From positions 124,001 to 188,000 of the forward strand of contig CAIYTH010000013.1 in NCBI GenBank assembly GCA_903929135.1: DNA of 64,000 bases. Direction: 5' to 3'. Each line of letters starts with the position of its first letter. The first letter of the stretch is position 1. Below the pieces are notes generated by a model. That model ran no database searches. It worked only from the letters and a program-made list of their open reading frames with translations, and had not been told where the DNA came from. Below, piece by piece: positions 44,931 to 53,541 of this stretch. A program made the position numbers and the translations under genes. This DNA comes from an uncultured Chlorobiales bacterium. GTDB lineage: Bacteria > Bacteroidota > Chlorobiia > Chlorobiales > Chlorobiaceae.

Positions 44931-45749
44931 TCAGGAGAGTTTTTGCGTGTTGATGAAAAGGGACAGGCGCTCGACGAAACGGGCGCGCTCCTCGACATGC
45001 AGGGTGTGGCCGCAGCCGTGGAAGATTTCAAGGGTTGATCCGGGGCACAAATTAACCATTTGGCGGCCAATCTCAACGAATTTGGCGTCTTTTTCGCCCG
45101 CGAAGAACATGATGGGAAGCCGGTTTCCGGCAAGTTCGTCCCACAGCGGAGGCTGGCTTCCGGTGCCGAGGAAACGCAGGGAAGCGGCAATGGCCCGGGG
45201 GTCGGCGATTCGTCGGGATTCGAAGATTGCAGGGAACGCCGGATGGGCTGCCAGCGTCTCGAACAGGGGCAGACGGTACCAGCGCTCCAGGAACCCGTCC
45301 GGGTCGTGCTCCAGTTCCGCGGCAAGCCTGTCGTCGTGCAGGCGCCTCTGACGCCGCTCCTCTTCAGTGCGCAGGCCCGGAGACGAAGAGATGATCACCG
45401 CGCTGGTGAACATCTCGGGATGGCGCAACGCCAGGGCGAGAGCGATCCTGCCGCCCATCGAATAGCCGACAAGAGCGCAGGGGCCATCAACCTGGCGACG
45501 CAACCCGGCAGCGAGTGCTTCGACGGTCTGCATGAAGAACCCTTCATCGGCCACTGCTGCAGGAGTGCAGGCCTCCCCATGACCAGGAAGGTCGACAAGG
45601 ATGCAGCAGTATCTGTTTTCGAGCAGCCGTGCGATCGGCAGCCAGTCGCCGCCTGACCCGAGGAACCCGTGCAGGAAGAGGATCCGGGGCAGTGAATGAT
45701 CTCCCACGGTGAAGAAACGAAGCGGAATATCCGGTGATGGTGCGGTCAT
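44931..45749 (-). CDS. menH: SHCHC synthase MenH (alpha/beta hydrolase)
   Basis: A 272-residue alpha/beta-hydrolase-fold enzyme eliminating pyruvate from [20 protein letters not shown] carries the oxyanion loop and [10 protein letters not shown] the Ser elbow. The Asp lies near FAGEKDAKF and the His in GCGHTLHVE. MenH assignment rests on these plus the neighbours, since the fold is common. It is first gene of the downstream men block. Upstream, where menD would be expected, lie oppositely oriented accessory genes. Confidence 0.88.
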   Translation of the reverse strand: MTAPSPDIPLRFFTVGDHSLPRILFLHGFLGSGGDWLPIARLLENRYCCILVDLPGHGEACTPAAVADEGFFMQTVEALAAGLRRQVDGPCALVGYSMGGRIALALALRHPEMFTSAVIISSSPGLRTEEERRQRRLHDDRLAAELEHDPDGFLERWYRLPLFETLAAHPAFPAIFESRRIADPRAIAASLRFLGTGSQPPLWDELAGNRLPIMFFAGEKDAKFVEIGRQMVNLCPGSTLEIFHGCGHTLHVEERARFVERLSLFINTQKLS

Positions 45750-46050
45750 GTTCTCTGATCGATAATCAAAGCCTCACGGAAACGATTCCGGGTGCATCAT
45801 GAAACGATTACAGAGCAATATATGAACCGGATGCCCGTGCAGGAAATCCATCAGCCGCGACAGTTCGAGAGCGTGACGAAAACAGAAATTGTGAAACCAG
45901 CGTCATTTGAGACCTTTTTGCATCTCATATGCGCGATTTTGTATATTGACGTGATATTTGCACCGTTACCACGACAGGGTATAGGCCTCGTGTTTCATCG
46001 AGGCGACCGTCGACGGCTTCGGGACGTCTTACCACCACGGAGGTTTTGCC
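45750..46050. other. Intergenic region between menH and the lipoprotein genes
   Basis: 301 bases between divergent genes. Plus-strand TTGCAT (45918-45923) and TATATT (45942-45947), 18 bases apart, form a likely promoter for the lipoprotein gene. On the minus strand only a weak TTCCTG/TATATT pair is seen ahead of menH. Confidence 0.5.
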
Positions 46051-46554
46051 ATGGAAAGGGCAATGAAATGCATCATCACCCTGTTTTTTGCAGCCCTGCT
46101 CGGCGCCTGTGCAACCGCGTACCAGCCGATCGGTCAATCGGGAGGATTCTATAACCGGAAAGTTGCCGAAAACATCTACATCATCGGATTCAACGGCAAC
46201 GGGTTCACCAACAACGAGCGGGTAAACGATTTTGCGACGCTCCGGGCCGCTGAAATCGGCGCAAAGCTCGGCTACACGCATTTCACCGTCGAAGGAACGC
46301 TGGACATGTCGAAAACAGAGCTGGTCGACATGGGCACCACGACCTCTACCTCCGGACGTGTCAATGAACACAGGAATTCCACCACATTCCACACGACGAG
46401 CACAACCACGAACAACACCTACACGGTCTACAGGCCCGGGGTTGAAATCAAGGCGGTTTACTCTGAAGGAGTGCCCAAAGGGCGGCACCTGGATGTATTC
46501 GTCGTACAGGATGTGATCAGGGAGATAAAAGGCAAGTACGAAATCACACCCTGA
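46051..46554 (+). CDS. CC0125/CC1285-like family lipoprotein
   Basis: A 167-residue protein with a lipoprotein signal (CIITLFFAALLGACATAY; lipobox LGAC). The body fits the CC0125/CC1285-type lipoproteins: AENIYIIGFNGNGFTNNERVNDF, then LRAAEIGAKLGYTHFTV. A Thr/Ser-rich low-complexity linker (TTSTSGRVNEHRNST, TTSTTTNNTYT) follows, ending with a conserved IREIKGKYEI. Function is unknown. A paralogue lies 148 bases downstream. Confidence 0.82.
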   Translation: MERAMKCIITLFFAALLGACATAYQPIGQSGGFYNRKVAENIYIIGFNGNGFTNNERVNDFATLRAAEIGAKLGYTHFTVEGTLDMSKTELVDMGTTTSTSGRVNEHRNSTTFHTTSTTTNNTYTVYRPGVEIKAVYSEGVPKGRHLDVFVVQDVIREIKGKYEITP

Positions 46555-46563
46555 CATCCTCGG

Positions 46564-46587
46564 CAGCCCGGTCAACAACCCGGGCTG
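46564..46587. terminator. Hairpin between the paralogous lipoprotein genes
   Basis: CAGCCCGG and CCGGGCTG form a perfect 8-bp stem with an 8-base loop, 10 bases after the first lipoprotein stop. There is no U-tract, so it is a weak or partial terminator. Confidence 0.5.
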
Positions 46588-46702
46588 ATGCATCTCACAT
46601 CAACCATACCCGCCGGTTACCATAAGCTTTGACCGGCGACGCACTGTCGAACAAGCTTTTTTCCGTAACAGGTCACTCTTACCCCTATCAGGAGGGCACA
46701 CC

Positions 46703-47200
46703 ATGGAAAGGGCAGTCAAATTCATCGCCACCGTGCTTTTTTCCGTCATTATCGGCGGATGTTCCACGCACAGGTCCGGCGAATCGGGGAACTTCTATCA
46801 TCGAAAAGAGGCCGATAACGTGTATGTCATCGGGTTCAACGGCAATGGTTTCAAAAACAGCCAGCGTGCAAACGATTTTTCGTTGCTCCTGGCCGCCGAG
46901 ATCGGCAGGCAGCTCGGTTACACCTACTTTGTCGTCAGGGAACAGCAGGGCGCTTCTCAGGAGCGGGTTGCAGAAAAGTGGCCTTCCGCAAGGAAGCCTG
47001 GCAGGGTCCGGGGTTCCGGAAAAAACGCATCATCCTGGACGACGCCCGGTACGCCGGACAACCCTTCCCAGGCAAACAAGCCCGGAGCCGAAATCAGGGT
47101 GCTCTACTCGAAAAAGGTACCCAAAGGCAGACCCCGGGAAGTCTACACCATTCATGATGTGATCAGGTTCGTCAAATCGAAGTACAACATCACCTCCTGA
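46703..47200 (+). CDS. CC0125/CC1285-like family lipoprotein, paralogue
   Basis: A 165-residue paralogue of the preceding lipoprotein. Both start MERA(M/V)K, have a lipobox (IGGC here), share NVYVIGFNGNGFKNSQRANDF and AAEIGRQLGYTYFVV, and end VIR-VKSKYNI. The middle linker differs entirely (Arg/Ser/Pro-rich rather than Thr-rich), so divergence is concentrated there. AGGAGGGC lies before ATG. It arose by tandem duplication. Function is unknown. Confidence 0.82.
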   Translation: MERAVKFIATVLFSVIIGGCSTHRSGESGNFYHRKEADNVYVIGFNGNGFKNSQRANDFSLLLAAEIGRQLGYTYFVVREQQGASQERVAEKWPSARKPGRVRGSGKNASSWTTPGTPDNPSQANKPGAEIRVLYSKKVPKGRPREVYTIHDVIRFVKSKYNITS

Positions 47201-47445
47201 AGGGTTTGCCGCTCCGGACGGAATAGCCGGCCACCTTTTCTGTTTTCAAAGGGATCTTTTTGTCAGATGACGACGCCACAGTAATTCTCCGGTGTCGATT
47301 CCGGCAGCAGGTCGGGTTTGAAGCCCTCCCTCACCTCCGCCCTCTCTGCCGGCGGAGATGCAACTTTGTTGTCATTATTCCTCTTTTTTGCCTGACAAAA
47401 CAGCCGGCTTCGTTCGGTAGCGAACAATCTGCACAACATTGACTG

Positions 47446-47474
47446 TTGACAGGCGGGGTGAATTTGCCTATCAT
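47446..47474 (+). promoter_or_regulatory. Near-consensus sigma-70 promoter of the methyltransferase gene
   Basis: TTGACA (47446-47451, perfect) and TATCAT (47469-47474, 4 of 6) are spaced by exactly 17 bases, about 85 bases before the methyltransferase ATG. Confidence 0.8.
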
Positions 47475-47479
47475 TTTAT

Positions 47480-47494
47480 CGAACATAGTGTTCG
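47480..47494. promoter_or_regulatory. Operator-like palindrome at the transcription start
   Basis: CGAACA-TAG-TGTTCG is a perfect 15-bp inverted repeat beginning five bases after the -10 box, where a repressor would block transcription. A second repeat, GTTCG-gtag-CGAAC, with the same half-site letters lies 20 bases before the -35 box, so cooperative binding is possible. The regulator is unknown and not in the neighbourhood. Confidence 0.55.
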
Positions 47495-47557
47495 TTAATT
47501 TACAGGTAACGCGATACCTCCGCCGCCGGAGGAAATTCATAAAAGGGGTGATGAACC

Positions 47558-48358
47558 ATGAAACGTCAAGGTATTTACAAGCCGACCGTCGAGGACGCCA
47601 TCGAAATCGGCGGGATCGAAACATTACATCCGGGCGGTTTTGCACTGACACGAAGAACAGCCGAACTCGCAGAATTGACGGAGGGGCTGAAAATCCTGGA
47701 TGTGTCAAGCGGGCGGGGAACCCAATCACTCTTTTATTCAAGGGAGTTCGGCGTCGAGGTGACGGGGGTAGATATTTCGGAGGAGATGGTGAGAACCTCC
47801 ACCTCGAATGCGGAAAAGGCAGGATTGGAGAACAGGGTGCGATTCAGGACCGGTGATTCGCAATCGTTGCCGTTCGAAGAGAACACCTTCGACGTGGTCA
47901 TCAACGAATGTGCCGTGGGAATTCCTGATGACTCCCAGAAAGTATTGAATGAAATGGTTCGCGTGGCAAAGCCGGGCGGCAGGATTCTGATACACGAATC
48001 GACGTGGCGGATGAAACTGTCGAATGAGGAGAAGGATGAGTTTTCCGAGCGATACGGTACGACGCCCCTGGAGCTTGCCGAGTGGCTTGGTATGCTGGAA
48101 AAGGCCGGAGTGAAAAACATCGTGTATGAGTTCGAGCAGTGGTCCAGGCCTGAAATGTTCTGGAAGATCAGGAAAGATCGCGATGTCAGCCATTGGTTCT
48201 TCACGATGAGCATCCCTGAAAAACTGAAAACCATGAAGCGGATCTATTCGAAGTTCGGCATGAGCGGCATCATGACGGTCATGACGAATGAAAGAGTGTT
48301 TTACCGGACCGTACTTCAGGGAAAGCTGGGATATGCGCTGTTCAAGGGAGAGAAATGA
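47558..48358 (+). CDS. Class I SAM-dependent methyltransferase
   Basis: A 266-residue Rossmann-fold methyltransferase. Motif I is LDVSSGRGTQS (a Ser replaces the usual first Gly), then GVDISEEMV, VRFRTGDSQSLPF, FDVVINECAV and RVAKPGGRILI. The N-terminal HPGGFALTRRTAEL segment and C-terminal helical region suggest a small-molecule methylase. The motif II-III pattern recalls arsenite- or UbiE-like enzymes, but the substrate cannot be assigned. Sampled G+C is about 50%, below the neighbours. It has its own promoter and operator. Confidence 0.85.
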   Translation: MKRQGIYKPTVEDAIEIGGIETLHPGGFALTRRTAELAELTEGLKILDVSSGRGTQSLFYSREFGVEVTGVDISEEMVRTSTSNAEKAGLENRVRFRTGDSQSLPFEENTFDVVINECAVGIPDDSQKVLNEMVRVAKPGGRILIHESTWRMKLSNEEKDEFSERYGTTPLELAEWLGMLEKAGVKNIVYEFEQWSRPEMFWKIRKDRDVSHWFFTMSIPEKLKTMKRIYSKFGMSGIMTVMTNERVFYRTVLQGKLGYALFKGEK

Positions 48359-48482
48359 TATCGTAGGCATCCGGGACACCGCGTTGATCTGAAATTTTCG
48401 GGAAGATGCCCGGATTTATCTCTGAATTGATAAGTTATGATTGAGTGGTGATCCCGGATTTCCTGAAACAACCCCATTGCAC

Positions 48483-48824
48483 ATGGCCTCAGATGCAGCT
48501 TTCGTCGAGTACGTCTGCGAGCAGATGAACGCGGCAGGTTCGATTGCATCCCGAAAGATGTTCGGAGAGTATGTGATCTATTGCGAAGGGAAGGTGGTCG
48601 CGCTTGTCTGCGACAATCAACTGTTCGTGAAACCGACATCTGCCGGTCGAGCTTTTGCCGGCCAGGTTGTCGAAGCGCCGCCATATCCCGGCGCGAAGGC
48701 TCATTTCCAGATCGGTGAGAAGCTGGACGACCGGGAGTGGATATCGAACCTCATCAGGATCACCGGCATGGAGCTTCCATTGCCGAAACCACGGAACCCA
48801 AAGCGTCCGGGGAGCACAACGTGA
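48483..48824 (+). CDS. TfoX N-terminal domain protein
   Basis: A 113-residue protein matching the TfoX/Sxy N-terminal domain: ASRKMFGEYVIYCEGKVVAL, then CDNQLFVKPT. Related proteins act in competence regulation, but single N-domain forms are widespread and of unknown role. The C-terminus is Pro/Lys-rich (LPKPRNPKRPG). ATG 48483 is chosen. The arylamine acetyltransferase gene starts 46 bases downstream. Confidence 0.8.
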   Translation: MASDAAFVEYVCEQMNAAGSIASRKMFGEYVIYCEGKVVALVCDNQLFVKPTSAGRAFAGQVVEAPPYPGAKAHFQIGEKLDDREWISNLIRITGMELPLPKPRNPKRPGSTT

Positions 48825-48870
48825 TCAGAACCTCTGCCTACTGCCATTGATCAAATTTCCAGCTCTTGTC

Positions 48871-49641
48871 ATGAAAGCCGGCAACTTCGATCTTCAGTCA
48901 TATTTTTCCCGGACAGGATTCAGGGGTGATGCCTCTGTGGATTTCCCGACGCTCAGGGAGATGATGCGGTGCCAGTTGTTTTCGGTGCCGTTTGAAAACC
49001 TTGACGTACAGGCCGGGAAGGTCGTCTCGCTGGTGCCGGAAGAGATCTGTTCGAAAATCGTCGAAGGGAGGCGAGGGGGCTACTGCTACGAGGTGAACGG
49101 GCTGTTTGCGATGGCACTCAAGGCTGTCGGCATTCCTTACCGCTTTGTCGCCGCACGGCCGATGACCTACCCGGTGCGTCGTCCAAAGACACACATGGCG
49201 ATCATCGCGACGATCGATGGCGTACAGTGGCTTTGCGACCTGGGGTTCGGGAGTTTCGGCATACGGGAACCGATCAACCTCGGCTGGCTCGATCGGGAGA
49301 TCCGGCAGGGTTTCGACATGTTCAGGCTTTCCCGGGTTTCGACGGATGATTACCTGTTGCAGTCATTGACCGACGGTGCCTGGAAGAACCTCTACGAATT
49401 CAATCTCTCTGCTCAGGAGTGGGTGGATTTCGAGCCGGCGAATTTCCTCAACTCGACGCATCCGGATTCGATTTTCGTCCGGAACCTGATGGTCGTCCTG
49501 CAGCATGAAACGGGAAAGAGGGTCCTGACCACCTATTGCTACAAGAACGTTTCGGAGGGCAGGACGGAGGAAAGAAAGGTCAGCCAGGAAGAGATCCCTG
49601 CGTTGCTGCTGGAGAAGTTTTCACTCATCTGCCCGCGCTGA
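48871..49641 (+). CDS. Arylamine N-acetyltransferase
   Basis: A 256-residue NAT enzyme, slightly shorter than the usual 275. The catalytic triad is intact: Cys72 in RRGGYCYEVNG, His108 in RPKTHMAI, and Asp123 in LCDLGFGSFG. It should transfer acetyl from acetyl-CoA to arylamines or arylhydrazines, often a detoxification step. ATG 48871 is the family start; the open frame to 48655 overlaps the TfoX gene. It is part of the plus-strand cassette inside the men locus. Confidence 0.9.
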   Translation: MKAGNFDLQSYFSRTGFRGDASVDFPTLREMMRCQLFSVPFENLDVQAGKVVSLVPEEICSKIVEGRRGGYCYEVNGLFAMALKAVGIPYRFVAARPMTYPVRRPKTHMAIIATIDGVQWLCDLGFGSFGIREPINLGWLDREIRQGFDMFRLSRVSTDDYLLQSLTDGAWKNLYEFNLSAQEWVDFEPANFLNSTHPDSIFVRNLMVVLQHETGKRVLTTYCYKNVSEGRTEERKVSQEEIPALLLEKFSLICPR

Positions 49642-49780
49642 ACCATCCCTGCGGGGGGTAAGCATGCGCGGAGGCGGGCGTTTGTCCGGTGCGGACCCGT
49701 TTTGAAAGAGGCTCGATCCCGGGGTACATGATCGTCATGCGCTGTCCCTTGACCCGATCTGAAACCACAGTTCTCAAAAC

Positions 49781-50242
49781 ATGGAATTGCTGAACGTTAC
49801 GACGGAAGAGCACGTGAGCCTTGCCCGGCAGCTTTTAGAAGAGTATGCGGCTTCACTCGATTATGAGCTCTGTTTCCAGAACTTCTCTGCCGAGCTCGCG
49901 CAGCTCCCTGGGGAATATTCTCCGCCATCCGGGGGCCTGCTGCTGGCATATCATGACGGCGAAGCGGTCGGTTGTGTCGCATTGCGCCGACTTGGCGAAG
50001 AGGTATGCGAGATGAAGCGGCTTTATGTCCGGCCGGGATTTCGGGGGTCGGGCATCGGCATTGCGTTGGCAGGGGCGGCAATAAGCCTGGCACGCCGGAC
50101 GGGGTACCGGAGGATGCGACTTGATACGGTCGGTTCAATGCACAAGGCGCAGATGATCTATGAATCATTGGGGTTCACCGACACGAAAGGATGCGGCTGC
50201 CATCAGGGTGAGGGTGTTCGGTGCATGGAGCTGGCGTTGTGA
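49781..50242 (+). CDS. GNAT family N-acetyltransferase
   Basis: A 153-residue acetyltransferase with GCVALRRLGEEVCEMKRLYVRP (strand 4-5), the CoA-binding RGSGIGIAL loop, and SMHKAQMIYESLGFT at the end. The substrate is unknown. The last gene of the inserted plus-strand run; its stop is 33 bases from the convergent menD stop. Confidence 0.87.
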   Translation: MELLNVTTEEHVSLARQLLEEYAASLDYELCFQNFSAELAQLPGEYSPPSGGLLLAYHDGEAVGCVALRRLGEEVCEMKRLYVRPGFRGSGIGIALAGAAISLARRTGYRRMRLDTVGSMHKAQMIYESLGFTDTKGCGCHQGEGVRCMELAL

Positions 50243-50275
50243 CATCATGCCTGCAAGCGCGGAACACGATCCGGT

Positions 50276-52021
50276 TCAGCTCGTCGCTATCCTGTCGGCG
50301 ATGTCGGCGATGGCTGCTTTCAGGCTGTTGTGGAGGCGGAGGTTTTCTGACCTCGTCGTGGTGACCTCGATCAGCGTCGATCGGCCATGCTTCATCGCCT
50401 CGGCGAGGTTGCCTGAAAATTCACGGTTGGTCGACGGGTTGGCGTAACCGAGGCCGAAGGTTTCTGCAGCCGCCCTGATGCTGAAGTTTTGCGGCGTGGC
50501 GAAGCAGGTTTCGAACACATCGGTCTCTGCGGAGACCGGCAGGAAGGAGAAGATGCCTCCGCCGTTGTTGTTCAGCACGACGACGATGACGCGGTTCCAT
50601 TCGTGGCCGAGCAGCGACAGGGCGTTCAGGTCGTGCAGGAACGAGATGTCGCCGATGAGCAGGGTCACCGGCTTGCCGAGTCCGGCGGAGAATCCTGCCG
50701 CTGAAGAGATGATGCCGTCGATGCCGCTGACTCCACGGTTCAGGGCGGTCTGCACCGCCTGGCCGGCGGATGGCGAGGCGTACAGGTCCATATCCCTGGC
50801 CGGCATGCTGTTCGACACGAACAGTCCGTATCCCTCATCCATCATCGAAGAAACGATCCTTGCCGCCGAGATCTCGTTGACCGGCATCCCGGGGGCGCAT
50901 GCGCCGGTTTCGACCGCTTCGGCTGCAGATGCGAAAAACGACTCCGGATCGATGGTTGCAGACGGCTGGCGGCACCCGGCAAGTGTTTCGGAAATGGCCG
51001 AAAGCGAAGCCTCGACCGTCAGGGTGACGTTATGGTCAGGTCCGAACCGTTCCGGGTGCTCCCTGACGACGACGTAGTGCCGCGGCTTCCATTTCCGGAT
51101 GGCCTGGCCGGGCTGCTTGCCGATCAGCGATCCGCCGAAATGGATCACAGCATCGGGCCTGTACCGTTCGATGAAGGCTTCAGACTGGAACGCAAGCTGC
51201 CAGGGGAGGCACTGTTTCGAGATCCTGAGCCCGGAGGTCAGGTCGGCGAAGAGCGGAATGCCGAGCGACCGAGCCAGAGATTCGACAGCCTCGGCATCGG
51301 CCCGGCTGTCGAGGCTGCCGGCCACGAACAGCGGGTTTGTCGCATCCGCAAGGATTTCCCTGAGGGCTGCGGTGCTTTCGGGAGATGTCGTTTTTGCCGG
51401 AGTTTCGAAGCGGCTCCAGGGGAGGCCGGAATCCAGCCACTCCCTGACCGGAGCGACCCAGGGGTGCCCGAGGTCGGGGGTTTCAGGTTCGAGCGGTTCG
51501 CGAAACGGCACGTTCAGGTGCACCGGGCCGGCGGGGGAGGCGAGGCTCCTCCTGACGGCGTGGCCAGCTGTCGACAGCAGTGATGCGAGGGGCGTGCCGG
51601 GGTCCGGGACCGGGAGCTGGATGTTCCATCGTGAGTAGCTCCCGAAGATATCATGTTGCCTGATGGTCTGGTTTGCGCCGGCCTCGATGAGTTCGAACGG
51701 ACGGTCAGCGGTCAGGAGGATCATCGGGCGGGCATCGGTCGATGCTTCAACAACCGCCGGGAAATAGTTTGCCACGGCGGTTCCCGAGGTGCAGACGAGC
51801 ACTGCCGGCATGCCGGTGGCGCGGGCGTAGCCGAGCGCGTAGAATCCGGCTGAACGTTCATCGGGGAACAAACGGTACCGTGCCGAAGGATTGCGCGCAA
51901 TGGCGATCGTCAGGGGAGTCGAGCGTGAACCGGGGGAGATGCAGAAGAACCCAGCACCCTGCCGGACGAGCTCCTCGACGAGGAGTTGGCTCCAGAGCGA
52001 GGTTACCTGCCTGTGGTTCAT
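50276..52021 (-). CDS. menD: SEPHCHC synthase MenD
   Basis: A 581-residue thiamine-diphosphate enzyme condensing isochorismate with 2-oxoglutarate. The N-terminal Pyr domain has FCISPGSRSTPLTIAI and the catalytic-region Glu near CTSGTAVANYFPAVVEAS. The C-terminal PP domain has GDISFLHDLNAL with NNNGGGIFSFLP. Its start overlaps the menF stop by four bases. It is the second gene of the upstream men block. Transcription from menFD would next enter the oppositely oriented cassette. Confidence 0.96.
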   Translation of the reverse strand: MNHRQVTSLWSQLLVEELVRQGAGFFCISPGSRSTPLTIAIARNPSARYRLFPDERSAGFYALGYARATGMPAVLVCTSGTAVANYFPAVVEASTDARPMILLTADRPFELIEAGANQTIRQHDIFGSYSRWNIQLPVPDPGTPLASLLSTAGHAVRRSLASPAGPVHLNVPFREPLEPETPDLGHPWVAPVREWLDSGLPWSRFETPAKTTSPESTAALREILADATNPLFVAGSLDSRADAEAVESLARSLGIPLFADLTSGLRISKQCLPWQLAFQSEAFIERYRPDAVIHFGGSLIGKQPGQAIRKWKPRHYVVVREHPERFGPDHNVTLTVEASLSAISETLAGCRQPSATIDPESFFASAAEAVETGACAPGMPVNEISAARIVSSMMDEGYGLFVSNSMPARDMDLYASPSAGQAVQTALNRGVSGIDGIISSAAGFSAGLGKPVTLLIGDISFLHDLNALSLLGHEWNRVIVVVLNNNGGGIFSFLPVSAETDVFETCFATPQNFSIRAAAETFGLGYANPSTNREFSGNLAEAMKHGRSTLIEVTTTRSENLRLHNSLKAAIADIADRIATS

Positions 52022-53460
52022 GTGGTCTGCTTCGTAATTGCCAGGATCTCGCCGATTTTCTGGTCAACCTCCTCCCATTCGGAATCCGGGTCGGAACCCT
52101 GGACCAGGCCCGCACCCGAATAGAGGCACACGCGGCCTTCGCTGACGAGCGCCGAACGGATGCCTACGGCGAACTCCGCGGCGTCCTTGCTGAACCAGCC
52201 GATCGGTCCTGCGTACCAGCCGCGGCAGAAGGGTTCGATGGAAAGGATGAGCTGCATCGACTCCTCCCTTGGCACGCCTCCGACCGCCGGGGTCGGGTGG
52301 AGCTGCCCCAGAACCGTGCTGTCGCTTCGGAATTCCGGTTTCAGCCGTGCCTTGCACCTGGTGTAGAGGTGTGCGAGGCTGCTGAGCTGCAGGACCTGGA
52401 CGGTCTCCTCCATATCGATGTCGCGGCAGACCGGCTGCAGTTCGCGGTAGATCGTATCCTTGACGAAGCGGTGTTCGCGCACGTCCTTTTCCGAGTTGAG
52501 CAGCAGTTCGGATGCCGTATGGTCGTCCGCCTTGAGGGCCTCCTTGGTCACGGTGCCGGCAAGGGCCTCGGTGAGGAGGAGGTCGCCGTCCCTGCGGTAG
52601 AGGCGTTCGGGCGTGAAGCTGACGAACGCCTGTCCCTCGACCGGCTCGAAATAGAACCTGTAGGTGGAGCTGTCGGGGAATGGATAGTTGATCAGGAAGC
52701 GGATCGCCGGTACCGGGCCCGAAAACTCGAGTTCGGTCTGCCGGGCGAGGATCACTTTCTCCACCTTGCCCGAGTCGAAGGTCTCGAACACCTGCCGGCA
52801 GTTCCTGACCCAGTCCTCGCGGTCGGGACTGTAGGAGACGTTCGTCAGTTCGGGAATCCCTGCGTCAGCGGGAAGCGTGGAGGGGTCAACCGATCCGATC
52901 GCATCGAGCAGCCTCGCGTATGCTGCGTCGCGCTCATCGCCGGGTTTCAGCCACAGGGAGCAGACCACCGAGGTCTTCGATCCGTAATGTTCGATGCGGA
53001 TGAGCGGCAGGATGAACAGCGCCGGGCTGAATCCGGACCAGAGCTCGTTCTGCTGCTGCATGTTGTTGAAGCAGAAGCCGCCGATGTATCGGGCATGGAA
53101 ATCTTTTTCCTGCATGGCTTTTTCGAGCAGGAGGAAGCTGCGTTCGTTGCGTCCGTTGCCGGTCACTTCGATGCGGTCCGCTTCTCCGATGCCCGCAGTC
53201 CACTCGCTTTTTTCCCGGTTCATCCAGTAGAGCTTCGGGAAAAGCTGCTGGCGGGAAAGCCAGGGGAGGGCATCCGGCATGTCGATATCGACGCGGAAGG
53301 TGGTGAGGTGAGGCAGGTTGCCGTCGACTTCCCGCTCCTGCTGCATGAAGGCAGCCTCGACCCTCTCCCTGAGGAGGATCAATGCCTGTTCTATCGAGGG
53401 GGCACTGGAGTCAGCCGGCATGTTGTTGTGCAGTTCTGTCATAAATCCCGTAAAAGTCAT
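52018..53460 (-). CDS. menF: Isochorismate synthase
   Basis: A 480-residue chorismate-using enzyme making isochorismate, the first committed step to menaquinone. The C-terminal catalytic domain carries KVILARQTELEF, HPTPAVGGVPRE and YAGPIGWFSKDAAEFAVGIRSAL, as in MenF/EntC. The N-terminus is the usual variable part. It is first gene of the men run, with menD following by a four-base overlap. Confidence 0.94.
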   Translation of the reverse strand: MTFTGFMTELHNNMPADSSAPSIEQALILLRERVEAAFMQQEREVDGNLPHLTTFRVDIDMPDALPWLSRQQLFPKLYWMNREKSEWTAGIGEADRIEVTGNGRNERSFLLLEKAMQEKDFHARYIGGFCFNNMQQQNELWSGFSPALFILPLIRIEHYGSKTSVVCSLWLKPGDERDAAYARLLDAIGSVDPSTLPADAGIPELTNVSYSPDREDWVRNCRQVFETFDSGKVEKVILARQTELEFSGPVPAIRFLINYPFPDSSTYRFYFEPVEGQAFVSFTPERLYRRDGDLLLTEALAGTVTKEALKADDHTASELLLNSEKDVREHRFVKDTIYRELQPVCRDIDMEETVQVLQLSSLAHLYTRCKARLKPEFRSDSTVLGQLHPTPAVGGVPREESMQLILSIEPFCRGWYAGPIGWFSKDAAEFAVGIRSALVSEGRVCLYSGAGLVQGSDPDSEWEEVDQKIGEILAITKQTT

Positions 53461-53541
53461 GAGCTTCCGGGCGACCCGGCCTCACGCCTGAAACCGTGCT
53501 GCTTTCAGGTGTGCCCGACCGCTGCCCGATGCAATCCGGAG

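Larger units (their letters stand above)
47201..47557. other. Intergenic region upstream of the methyltransferase
   Basis: 357 bases without a gene. It contains a well-formed promoter and an operator-like palindrome (listed separately), another imperfect inverted repeat, GTTCG-gtag-CGAAC (47412-47425), and a CCTCCG-ccgc-CGGAGG hairpin (47517-47532) in the untranslated leader. Confidence 0.6.
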
